NCBI GenBank assembly: GCA_001566295.1
Contig: KQ964255.1
Location: 868,001-932,000, forward strand
Reading direction: 5' to 3'
Length of the DNA: 64,000 nucleotides
Source: Microdochium bolleyi
Lineage: Eukaryota > Ascomycota > Sordariomycetes > Xylariales > Microdochiaceae
Shown here piece after piece: positions 43,042-53,399 of the stretch. The notes under the pieces are model-generated. The model was not told where the DNA came from. It made no database searches and worked only from the letters and a program-made list of their open reading frames with translations. Made by a program: the position numbers and the translations under genes. Each line of letters opens with the position of its first letter. Position 1 is the stretch's first letter.

Positions 43042-43827
43042 GTCCTCGGTGACACGATGGCGTACAGAGGAAGCTCCCTTAGCTGGCCAGTGTTTCGCCC
43101 CTGTGCTTGTGCACGCAACGACAATCGCGCTCTCACGAAGGCAGCCAGCGCAGCTACTCGAGCGGGCAGTCCGTCTCAGACGGGCATCGCCAGACTATCG
43201 CCGGGTGCTAAAGGTCAGACCTGCACAAAGGCAGGCAGGAAAGCAGGCCTGATAGTTACTGGGCGCTGCCTGGGGCCAGTTCACGACGGGCTCGGATGTC
43301 CCGTGTCTGAGGTCTCGAGAGATGACGACGACGCAGGATAACAAAGGACAATGTCACGACCTAGGAGCATGCCTACGGGTATCGTGATACAGTCTTGCAG
43401 CGTGGGCACTCGGCGTCGGTTTATAGAAAGCCGGAGCCTGTCTTGTAGAAGCTTCCACGCAGCCACGAGCAGCTTCCCCAGCGCCCGCCTTGCGCCGGCA
43501 CTGCCCCCACAGCCAGCCGCCGCTATCGCGCCGGGCAGTCGCGGTGTTGTGACTCGAGCAGTCACTGCTCGTGCACCCGTCGCGGCAGAGTCACCCCACC
43601 ATTTGCCCCTCCCACGAGACCACCAACTTTTGTTCCCGTTCGCAACGCCCTCACCCCAACCACAACCACCCACGCCGTCTCGCCCACGCCGACCTGCACG
43701 GGCCCAATCCGCGACGATTTACTCCCTCTCGGCGACTCGACGCCTGCTACTGCGTCAACTGGGCCCAACGCTCCACGCTGCCCGCTCTCGCCTCGGCCCC
43801 TTGCGAGCCCTCTCGACACTGCCCGCC
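43042..43827. promoter_or_regulatory. Divergent interval upstream of ALA1, including a possible non-AUG leader
   Basis: 786 bp between the start of the unknown gene and the main ALA1 ATG. The ALA1 frame is open for the last 477 bases. An in-frame ACG at 43714-43716 begins a 38-residue Arg-rich, acid-free stretch directly before the ATG. This looks like an alternative mitochondrial leader (see findings). Confidence 0.5.
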
Positions 43828-46800
43828 ATGGCGACCCAGCAGAAGTGGACGGGCGTGGGCGTACGCAAGACCTTCTTCGACTTCTTCGAGCAGAAAGGCC
43901 ACACGGTTGTGCCATCCGGCTCTGTCGTCCCCCACAATGACCCAACACTACTCTTCACCAATGCTGGCATGAACCAGTTCAAGCCCATCTTCCTTGGCAC
44001 AATCGCCAGCACCGACGACATGGCCAAGCTCAAGCGCGCCGTCGACTCCCAGAAGGTGGCCACCAACTTGCTCCCGGCTCCTGCTCCAGAAATGTTAGCT
44101 AACGCCTGCATATAGTGTATTCGCGCCGGAGGAAAGCACAACGTATGGAATCAATGCGAACATTAGCGATATTCTCAAGGAACCACATACTTACAACTCG
44201 TGCTCAGGATCTGGACGATGTTGGCAAGGACAGCTATCACCACGTAAGTTTCCAGGTCTCTTGTGCCGCCCAGTCTGTCGCTTGACTAACTCGTGTGTTC
44301 GTGACAGACATTCTTCGAAATGCTAGGCAACTGGTCTTTCGGCGATTACTTCAAAAAGGAAGCTATCGAGTGGTCATGGGAGCTCCTCACAAAGGTCTAC
44401 GGGCTGGACCCGAGCCGGCTCTATGTCACATACTTCGAAGGCAGTCCCGAAATGGGCCTTGAGCCCGACCTGGAGGCCAAAGAGCTGTGGAAGTCGGTCG
44501 GTGTCCCTGAGGACCACATTCTACCTGGCAACATGAAGGACAACTTCTGGGAGATGGGTGATCAGGGCCCTTGCGGTCCTTGCAGCGAGATTCACTATGA
44601 CAAGGTCGGCGGCAGAAATGCTGCTCACCTCGTCAATGAGGACGATCCGCTCGTGGTCGAGGTCTGGAACAACGTTTTCATGCAGTTTGACCGTCAGAAG
44701 GATCGCTCCCTCAGGCCCTTGCCCGCGAAGCACATCGACACCGGAATGGGTTTCGAACGCCTGGTCTCTGCCCTCCAGGACAAGAGCTCGAACTACGCCA
44801 CCGATATCTTCACGCCATTGTTCGACAAGATCCAGGAAGTAACCGGCGCCCGGCCATACACGGACAAGTACGGCAAGGACGATACCGATGGTGTCGACAC
44901 CGCTTACCGCGTCGTTGCTGACCACATCCGTCTGCTCACGTTCGCCATCTCTGATGGTGCAGTGCCCAACAGCGATGGTCGTGGCTACGTTGTCCGTCGT
45001 GTCTTGCGGAGAGGCGTGCGGTATGCCAGGAAGTACTTCAACGTTGAGATCGGCTCTTTCTTCTCCAAGATCCTGCCAGCGCTCGTCGCGCAGATGGGAG
45101 AGCAGTTCCCAGAGATTGTCAAGAAGCAGCAGGATGTCGCTGAGCTTCTTGATGAGGAAGAGGTTGCCTTCGCCCGAACACTTGACCGAGGCGAGAAGCA
45201 ATTCGAGAAATATGCGGCAAAGGCCATCGATAGTGGTCGCCAAAAGCTCTCTGGCTCCGATGTCTGGAAGCTCTACGAGACCTACGGCTTCCCCGAGGAC
45301 TTGACCAAGCTCATGGCTGAAGAGCGCGGTCTTGCTTGGGATGAGGAAGAGATCTCCATTGCCAAGGAGAAGGCCCGCGAAGCCAGCAAGGCAGTCAAGG
45401 ATGCCGTTGAGACTTTTGCCAAGCTTAATGTCCACCAGATCGCCGAGCTCAAGGACAAGCTGCAGCTCCCAGTGCCTGATGACGAGCCTAAGTTCACCAA
45501 GGGCGACACTACTGGCACCGTTCAGCTGATCTACACGGGCACCGAGTTCATCAAGTCGACCGCTGATCTCGCCCCCAATACTCCATTCGGACTTCTCTTA
45601 GACCGCACCAACTTCTACGCCGAACAGGGAGGACAGGTCGCCGACACAGGTAGAATCGTCATCGACGATGTTGCCGAGTTCAAGGTGCTTGACGTTCAGC
45701 AATTCGGCGGCTACATCGTACACAACGGATACCTTGAGTATGGCGAGCTCAAGGCTGGTGACAAGGTCATTGCCGAGTACGACGAGCTGAGACGGCAACC
45801 GATCCGAAACAATCACACCGGTACTCACATTCTCAATCACTCATTGCGTGAGGTCCTGGGCGATGACATCAACCAGAAGGGCTCGCTCGTAGACCAGGAC
45901 AAGCTTCGATTTGACTTCTCCCACAAGACTGGAGTTACAATCGATGAGCTGAGCAAGATCGAATCACTCTCCAACGGTTACATTCGCCAAAACTCGCAGA
46001 TCTACTCCAAGGAAGTCGAGCTTGACAAGGCCAAGCAGATCAATGGTGTGCGCGCTGTGTTCGGCGAGACATATCCCAATCCAGTGCGCGTCGTCTCTGT
46101 GGGCATCGAGGTTGACATGCTTCTTGCCGAGCCCGAGAACCCAGAGTGGCGTAAGGTCAGTGTCGAGTTCTGCGGAGGCACGCATGTTGACCAAACTGGC
46201 AGTATCAAGGACCTGGTCATAGTAGAGGAAAGCGGTATCGCCAAGGGTATTCGCCGTATTGTCGCTTACACTGGCGATGCTGCGCACCAAGTACAACGGG
46301 ATGCAGCCGAGTTTGAGAAGAAGATCGCGGTCGTTGACGCCCTGCCTTTTGGCACAGAGAAGGAATCGCTCATAAAGTCCATGACGGTTGAGCTGAACAA
46401 CCTCGTCATCTCAACCGTCTCGAAGGACGACTTGAAGAAGAAGTTTGGTAAGGTGGTGAAGGACGTCACAGATGAGCAGAAAAAGCGTCAGAAGGCTGAG
46501 AGCAAGACTGCGTTGGACGCGGTATCGGGCCACTTCACCAAGGATGAGAACAAGGACACCACCTACTTTGTGGGTAAGCTGCCGATCTCTGCAAACGCCA
46601 AGGCTGTCGCCGATGTTATGAACCACTACAAGAGCAAAGACAAGACAAAGTCTGTATACATCTTTGGTGGTAGTAAGGAGGAGGGCGCCGTTGTGCACGG
46701 CGTCTACGTTGGCACAGTGAGTAACAAGTCACCTCGTCCCTCCTATCGTTGTCAACACTGCTAACATGTAGAACATCAGGACCTCGCGTCCAAGGGCGTG

Positions 46801-46956
46801 ACTGCCGAAAAATGGGCCGCTGCTGTCACCGATGTCGTTGGTGGTAAGTCTGGAGGCAAGGAGCCCACACGGCAGGGACAAGGCACCAATGCCGACAAGA
46901 TCGAGGACGCCGTGGAGGTCGCCAGGAAGTGGCTGGACGAGAAGCTGAAGCTGTAG
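43828..46956 (+). CDS. ALA1: Alanyl-tRNA synthetase (cytosolic, probably also mitochondrial)
   Basis: A class II synthetase charging tRNA-Ala, 958 aa from the ATG at 43828. Exons are 43828-44055, 44116-44142 (27 nt), 44208-44243 (36 nt), 44308-46716 and 46780-46956, all closing in frame. The N-terminal catalytic core includes KTFFDFFEQKGHTVVPSGSVVPHNDPTLLFTNAGMNQFKP, CIRAGGKHNDLDDVG (exons 2-3), [21 protein letters not shown] and MGFERLVSALQ. The editing domain carries NHTGTHILNHSLREVLG (~598) and the zinc motif CGGTHVDQTG (~719). The C-terminal part is shorter in this family and matches the fungal length. The two tiny internal exons encode invariant residues, so they cannot be skipped. Upstream in-frame leader sequence may give a mitochondrial form. 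Confidence 0.97.
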
Positions 46957-47267
46957 GCATAGACGCTCCTTACAGGCTCTGTGGCGCTGGCATGAGTAAT
47001 TCTTCCACTAGGACCATATCAGAACAAGACGGGAAGAAGACATTCACATTTTTATAAGGGCGTAGGAGGTACTGAGGCGTTCTACAGGTGCATGTGTACA
47101 AGTGTGTTTGACATAGTTTACAATGACAAATGTTTGAGATACAAAACAAACATCGTCGCCCGCACAGGCCGAGCAAACTGACACCCTGCTCCATTCCGAA
47201 GCACTCTTTGTTATCGGCGCTAGAAACGGCCATTACGAGACTCGGCGCAAGTTCACGTAACCGGAGC
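46957..47267. other. Convergent 3' intergenic region
   Basis: 311 bp between the stops of ALA1 (+) and the folylpolyglutamate synthase (-). Only 3' UTR sequence is expected. Confidence 0.4.
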
Positions 47268-49060
47268 TCATAGTGCGTCTGCGCCCTCTAGTATGCCCAG
47301 AGCACCACCCACGAGATGCAAACTCCCTGTGATGAGGGCATGCACCGTGTCCTGTCCGGCGGACGCTTCGGACACCTGCGCTCCAAGCTTCCTTACCAGA
47401 TCAATGGCTTCCTCGATCGTTGGAACTACAGTGATTTTCGCTTTGGGATCCAGCGTGCGCCACTTGTCCGCGAAGCCGTGCTGGGCGGTAAGGGCCTTGA
47501 TCGCCTCTGGGTCGTATTGGTGGTTGACAAAGTCACGCTTGTAGCCGGTGGCGGCGTAAGTGACGTTTGAGCAGAAGATGACGTGCTGAAAGCGCTGGTT
47601 CTTGGAGGCGAGTGTGCCGGATATGCCCTCGAGGAAGTGGATCGCCTCCTCCCGGCCTTGCTGGTTGAAAATCAAGGCTTGGTGGAGTGGTGTTGCCCCC
47701 GCTGGTGATGATGATGATGATGATGATGATGATGACGATGAGTTCTTGGACGTCTCGCACTCCCCGGTGAACCAACGCGCCGCCATCTTCAGGCTGTCCA
47801 CCGTGTGCGCCCCATCCACGTGCCACTTCACGGGCCCCTCGTCCTTGATCTCGCATCGGCCGCGCCAGACGACCTGCTCGAGACCGTCGACGAACTGTCT
47901 CGGCAGTGTGGAAGTGCCGTCGAGGCCCTTGAATTCCGGGTCGAGCCTGCGCAGCGCGGCTTCAGCCAGGGAGATTGCCAGTGTGGCATTCTTCTTTTGG
48001 AAAGACGCGTCCGGGCGAATGGCCACACCCTCAAGCCGCGGGTCGATTTCCAGGACCTTGAGATCCACGCCCTTGTCCCGCGCGCGGTCCTTGAGTACCT
48101 GCTCCGCGGCAGGGACCTGCTCGATGGTGAAAGCAGGGCAACCAGGCTTCATGATGCCAGCCTTGTGCCAAGCGATCTTGTCGACCGTATTGCCGAGGGC
48201 GAAGACGTGGTCGATGCCCAGCGTGCTGATGCCGCTCGCGACGGGGCGCTCAACTATGTTTGTGGCATCGAACTCGCCGCCGATGCCAGTCTCATAGACA
48301 GCCACGTCGACATTCTCGGAGAGGAAGACGTGGTAGCTCATGAGGGTGAGGTAGCGCGAGTAAATGGGCCTCGGAGCCATGGGTATGCCGTGACGCTGGT
48401 CGATGATGTAGGCGCCATCACGGGCCTCTGCGGCGCCGAGGCGGTCCCAGACGTCGAAGAAGTAGCGGGCAAAGAGGGCCTCGCTGATAGGTGCGCCGTC
48501 GATGCGGATGCGCTCGCGGACGGCGACAAGGTGTGGGCTGGTGAAGAGGCCGATGCGGCTGGGGCGACGGGACTTGGACCTGGACGTGTTGAGCGCCTGG
48601 TGGTGCTCGAGAATGGAGGCGGTGAAGGCGCAGGTGCTGCCCTTGCCTTTTGTGCCGGCGACGTGGATGATGTTTAAGGGATCAAGGTCGGAGGGGCTGT
48701 AGCCGATGCGGCGCAGGTAGGCGTGCATCTCTTCGATGGAAGCGGCATCGGGACGGACGCCGGCCTTGCGGCGGGCCTCGATGATGGCGAAGGGCGTCTG
48801 GAGGGAGTTGAGGGAGTCGATGGCTTCCTAGAGTCCAGGGTACAGAGACATGATCGTCAGCTCGATCGAGGTCGTTGGATGCTGCATAAGGGAGGGGGCA
48901 GTACATTGTAGGACCGCGGGGCAGTAGCGGCAGGCGCGGACGAAGTCATTGTGCGACGGCAAGTCCAGAGGAGGGCGGCGCTCAGGGGCTCACGGCGAAG
49001 ACAGGAAGAAGAGAGAAAAAGCGGCAGGGGGTGACAGAGGCGGCGGCAGGCATGATGCAT
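47268..49060 (-). CDS. Folylpolyglutamate synthase, paralogue A
   Basis: Adds glutamates to folates, retaining them in cytosol and mitochondria for one-carbon metabolism. Exon 1 (49060-48905) and exon 2 (48827-47268) close in phase 0. There are two in-frame starts: ATG 49060 adds 37 Arg-rich residues (MHHACRRLCHPLPLF..) typical of mitochondrial targeting; ATG 48949 (MTSSAPAATAPRSYN, 534 aa) would give the cytosolic form. The fold shows EAIDSLNSLQ, P-loop HVAGTKGKGSTCAF, GLFTSPHLVAVRERI, FARYFFDVWDRL, VDVAVYETGIGGEFDATNIV, GIDHVFALGNTVDKIAWHKAGIMK, WHVDGAHTVDSLKMAARWF and HALITGSLHLVGGALGIL. A run of 12 Ser (about residue 370 from the internal start), encoded by a GAT-type triplet repeat (~47,706-47,733), interrupts a surface loop. 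See paralogue B at 53400-55100. Confidence 0.95.
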
Positions 49061-49520
49061 CGCCGTAGGGCTGTGTCATGCTGCGAGGCCGAGCATCGGG
49101 CGTGGTGTTGAGGGGGACGATCGGTGGTGGGAAGCGGATGGCCACAAGAGTGGTGGCCGAAAGCGGGACGGGGACAAGCCGAGTCTGGCCGGCCCTCAGG
49201 CAAGCGAGGCAGCCTTGCATCATTCATCATTCATTCATTCATTCATTCATTCGTCTCGGTCACTTGCCAAAACAAGCCTTGAAGATAGACACCAAAGATG
49301 CTCAAGTCGACGACCTGTGCATAATCGTGATAGCCTTGATGCATGGTCCAACCAGGCAGCGAGAGTTCCTGCATGCACCTCCAGCCTCTCCCCGGCCGAT
49401 CACGCAATCGGCCTTGGCGCATCGACGTTTTCGCAAGCACCCAAGTAACGAGTCTAGGTGCTATGCTGCTTCATCACAGCACCACCAACGACAGCAAGAC
49501 CTTCATCGACACGAGCCACC
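49061..49520. promoter_or_regulatory. Divergent promoter interval, FPGS-A / chromate transporter, with CATT microsatellite
   Basis: 460 bp between the outer FPGS-A start and the transporter ATG, whose context GCCACCATGG is excellent. It contains six tandem CATT units at 49228-49251. Frames crossing the transporter exon 1 in other phases are shadows. Confidence 0.45.
49228..49251 (+). repeat. (CATT)6 microsatellite
   Basis: Six perfect tetranucleotide units, preceded by an imperfect copy. It lies in the divergent promoter interval, so length changes could affect spacing between regulatory sites. Confidence 0.9.
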
Positions 49521-51314
49521 ATGGGCGCCTCTGCACGATGGCGCAACCTCGTCCCGGCAGACCTTGCTGCTCGCCTATGGAACGTCACCAGGCGCAATTG
49601 GCACCTCGGCGTCACTGCCTTTGGTGGGCCTCCCGTCCATTTCAAGATTGTGTGTAGCCTGGCGTGACGCCTTCCATATGCTGTCCAGCTTCGCTAACCG
49701 ACCATTCGGCAGTTCCATGAGAAGTTTGTAGACAAGCTCGGATGGATTGACGAGCAAGTTGTCAGTGGGACGCGTACTCCGGCCACAAGGGCCATTCTCC
49801 GCTGACATTACACCTCGATACGTTCCAGTACCAAGAGCTCTTCAGCCTGGCGCAGGCCCTATGCGGCCCGGCCAGCACAAAGCTGCTCTACTGCATTAAC
49901 CTCTACTGCGAGGGCACCCTGCCCGCAGTCCTCGTCTTCTTCCTCTGGAGGTGAGCTGCCCATCGACTCCAACATGGTCCACACGGCAGAGCCCCAAGTC
50001 CTGAACTGATGCCATGACCCAAGTCTGCCTGGCGCCTTTGGCATGTTTGCCCTTTCCATTGGCGTCTCCAGCATCGGCGAGAAGCTTCCCCAGCCTGCGT
50101 ACGCACTCCTCTCCGGCCTCAATGCCGCCACTGTCGGTCTCATTGCCCTCGCCGCCGTCCAGCTCTCCGACAAGGCCATCACGGATAGGATGACGCGCAG
50201 CCTCGTCTTCTTCGGCGCCGCCGCCGGCATGCTCTACAACGCCCTCTGGTACTTCCCCGTCTTGATTGGCATTGCTGGGCTCAGTACGGTCGTGTATGAC
50301 TACCGCTGGCTCCACCGTCCGGCTAGATTTGCCAAGAAGATCGCGACCGGCCGGTTTTTGCGGTCGCAGCCGCCCTCGCAAGACCCTGAAGTACTGGGCT
50401 CAGCCGAGTTACAGCCTCAGCAGGATGACAATGTGGGAACTTTGCCATCGTCCCAGTCCTCGAGGCGGACCACTCGACCCTCGTCGCCCTCAAGACCTTC
50501 TACGCCTGCAGCGTCTGACCAGGGCATTGCGCCTAGGGCCAACGATGGCGACCACAACCTGCCTCAGTCCGAACATGACGAGCCGCGAGTCATCCCACAT
50601 GAGCGTCGGCTCAACATGTCTTGGAAGATCTCTCTGGGCATCATTGTCTGCTTCTTTCTCTCCTTCACCGTGATAATGGTCCTGCGGGGTGTGCTGCCCC
50701 ACGCCAACAATACCTCATCCTCCCACAATGGCACTCTCCTGTACAGGCTCTTCTCCAACATGTACCTCGCCGGCACCATCATCTTTGGCGGCGGCCCTGT
50801 CGTTATCCCCTTGCTGCGAGAGTACGTCGTGGCTGAAGGTTGGGTTAGTCCGCGTGATTTTCTCATCGGCCTCGCGCTAATCCAGTCTTTTCCCGGACCC
50901 AACTTCAACTTCGCCGTGTTCCTCGGCTCACTCACCGCCATCAACGGCGGGTACCCGTCTTTCGCTGGCGCCATAATTGCGTATATAGGTATCTTCGCGC
51001 CTGGGATGGTCATCGCACACGGCTGCGTCGGGCTCTGGACCGTGCTGCGCGGTGCGAGGGTCGTCAAATCGGTCCTCAGGGGCTTCAATGCCGCGGCGGT
51101 AGGGCTGATCTATACCGCCGTGTACCGCCTACTGCAGATTGGTTGGATCGATGAAGGGTTCGAGCAAGGCGTCAGTCTGACGAATGATCCGTGGTGGGCG
51201 GTTGTGATTGCTACGAGCTATGTCGGCAGTGCATGGTATGGTCTCAGTCCGCCTGTGGCAATATTGCTCGGTGGTGCATTGGGCTTGGTGAGGTATGGGG
51301 TCGTCTCGGCGTGA
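49521..51314 (+). CDS. Chromate/anion transporter, CHR family
   Basis: A membrane transporter of 529 aa of the CHR (ChrA) superfamily. Four exons close in frame: 49521-49649, 49713-49760, 49829-49950 and 50024-51314. The first CHR half has WHLGVTAFGGPPVHFKI, FHEKFVDKLGWIDEQV, YQELFSLAQALCGPASTKLLYCIN and LPGAFGMFALSIGVSSIG. The second half has NMYLAGTIIFGGGPVVIPLLREYVV, GWVSPRDFLIGLALIQSFPGPNFNFAVFLG and YIGIFAPGMVIAHGCVGLW. This is the full two-domain duplicated form with about 10-12 spans. The halves are joined by a hydrophilic, Ser/Pro-rich linker (~280-350). Bacterial ChrA exports chromate; fungal members are linked to chromate sensitivity or sulfate-like anion flux. Substrate is not shown by the sequence. 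Confidence 0.93.
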
Positions 51315-51563
51315 TATCAAGATTTGAGATCTGGCTACCGGTGCGGACTTGAGAAACAGGAGCAAAGGCAAAAAGTGCCATTGTTACGTAGCAACCCTCC
51401 TTTCCGACATACTTTTGCTTGAAACCATGCAGGCTATGTTCAACATAATTGTACATGCGCCATGCCCAGACGAACCTCGCATTTCCATCTCCACCCAATC
51501 CACGTCCTCTGTCTAAGCGTGTATTTGCAAAACCGCGCACACACCCAGGACGACACGCGCGCA

Positions 51564-52800
51564 TCATGACTTGCCCTGAAGACTCACGATCCTCCCCGCG
51601 AGCTTGCCCCATACCCATGGCACCTTCGGCATCGTGTTGGAACTCTCCTGAATGCTGAAGTTGGCGACGGCAGGAAACATATACCACTTACGCCGCTTGT
51701 TCTCAGCCGCTGTGTCGCGGGAGTAGTTGACGATGCCTAGTCTCTTCCTCACGGGCTGTAGGTCCTCAAGCTTGACGATGCTCAAGCGCGGTTTGGCGAT
51801 GTAGCTCATTGTCGTTATCTCGAGCTCCGCCGTGATGCTACTGCCTGGGCCGGTAGATGCCGCTCGACTTGCGCTACTCATGCCGGTACCAGAGCCGGGG
51901 TTGAAACTACCCAGTTGTGTGATGAAGCGTCGTAGCATATCCTCAGATTGGCGCGCGTATGGCGGTAGACGAAGGTGGATGAACGTGACGAAGGGGGATG
52001 TTGCCCATGCTACGAATGCTAGCGGGACAACGGCCGCAGCAGTCGCTAGCGACGGGCGAATAGAAGAGGTCAGTGTATGTTCGCCGAGGTCTCATACTTA
52101 AGTACCTTTTGTTGGAAGCCTCTCTCCTGGATTGTTGTCACCCCGAGGAAGAAGAGCAATGTGTCAAGAAGGAGGCACTGCGTCTTGCCAACCTCGCCCA
52201 GGCGAGACATCAAGTGTTTACTTACTGCGCAAAACAGTGATCGACAGACCTTCCTGCTCAAGATACATCGGCGTCACGACAAAGGCAAAGAAGGTGAAAA
52301 TGAAGAGTGTTGAGACCTTGAGGCAGGCCAGAAAGGTCACACGACCGGTGCCGGCGTGGTAGACACAAAGGCGTTCAGGGTATGCTAGAGTGTTGACAAC
52401 TTTATCAGTTTGAACCGCGGAAAGTGGTTAGAAAGACGTGCAGGACAATTTTCCACGGACGAGTGCCGTTTGTAATCAAGACTGCTGACTGCTGATGCTA
52501 TGTAACAGGGTACGGTAAATTATGCGTACCAAATGGATTGGGAGGCGCCAATTTTGGAGCGCCAACTCCCTCGGCGATAGTGGGCACATTAATATGCCTT
52601 GTATTCGGGGCTTTCCCGTTAGTAGCCGGTGACGCGGACGATGTTGATGCCCATCTTATCGTGGTGTGCATGAGATTTCGAGCAACTGGCCTGGGGCTGC
52701 CGCACCGCGCTTGTATTCCCAGAAGACGCCGACAAAGATGTGACGAATCCCGTAGACCTGACATCCGGGTGCCCACTCGAGCCGTCCATGGTGCGAGCAT
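51564..52800 (-). CDS. Two-span mitochondrial inner-membrane protein, TMEM70/TMEM186-like
   Basis: 303 aa from three exons that close in frame: 52800-52530, 52384-52226 and 52045-51564. The N-terminus (MLAPWTARVGTRMSGLRDSS.., ..RNLMHTTIRWASTSS) is Arg/Ser-rich and fits a mitochondrial leader. Exon 2 encodes AYPERLCVYHAGTGRVTFLACLKVSTLFIFTFFAFVVTPMYL, a hairpin-forming first span (~105-128). Exon 3 supplies the second span (TTAAAVVPLAFVAWATSPFVTFIHL), then RLPPYARQSEDMLRRF and a matrix/intermembrane beta-rich tail ending LAGRIVSLQGKS. The 'YHAGTGR..F' plus two-span architecture resembles TMEM70/TMEM186 assembly factors; the exact family is inferred. It is convergent with the chromate transporter, with 249 bp between stops. 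Confidence 0.75.
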
Positions 52801-53399
52801 TGCGTCTTGTTATGTCGAGGATCTTCTTGCAAAGCATAAGGCATGTATTTGACAATCTCAAAATGCGCGTGTTGGCGAGATCGGCTTGGTGCGGAACCAC
52901 AAAAGTCGGACACTGGCAGCGCTGCATTGACGGTGTCCGAAAACGACACATCTCTCCCGCTTGAAGGTGGCACGACTAGCACAACAACGCTAATCAGGCA
53001 TTCCGGCGACTTTGGTGTGAAATTGTTAGCGCACGATGTAAGAAACCGGGGGTGCCGCCGTACATGCTCCAATGGACGAGAGCCTGCTGAACAACTATTA
53101 AGGTAGCCGGGAGAAAGTTAAGAAATACGGTATATCGCAAATTAGGCGTGGGGTCATTTGTCAGACCAAGGATATGATAGGGTAAGGCAGCACTTCATGT
53201 TTGCCGACAACGAGCTACAATGGAACTGTCGTACATGGCTTAAAGCTTTGATTCGTTCATTTACATCCTGGAAGTTATTTGACTGATTCGAAACCATTAA
53301 AGTAAGATATGGTAGACTTCAGCAGCACCTACGTCCAAGACGTGAGCGAATCCTCCCATAGAGAGTGCTTCAAAATGCTTTACGAGCAATCTTACCGAA
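52801..53399. other. Intergenic region upstream of the TMEM-like gene
   Basis: 599 bp, AT-rich toward 53,150-53,350. It should hold the promoter of the TMEM-like gene and the 3' UTR of FPGS paralogue B. Nothing else was recognised. Confidence 0.4.

Noticed and set aside
44521..45435. 304-codon minus-strand open frame
   Set aside because: Antisense to alanyl-tRNA synthetase exon 4, which carries unambiguous family motifs.
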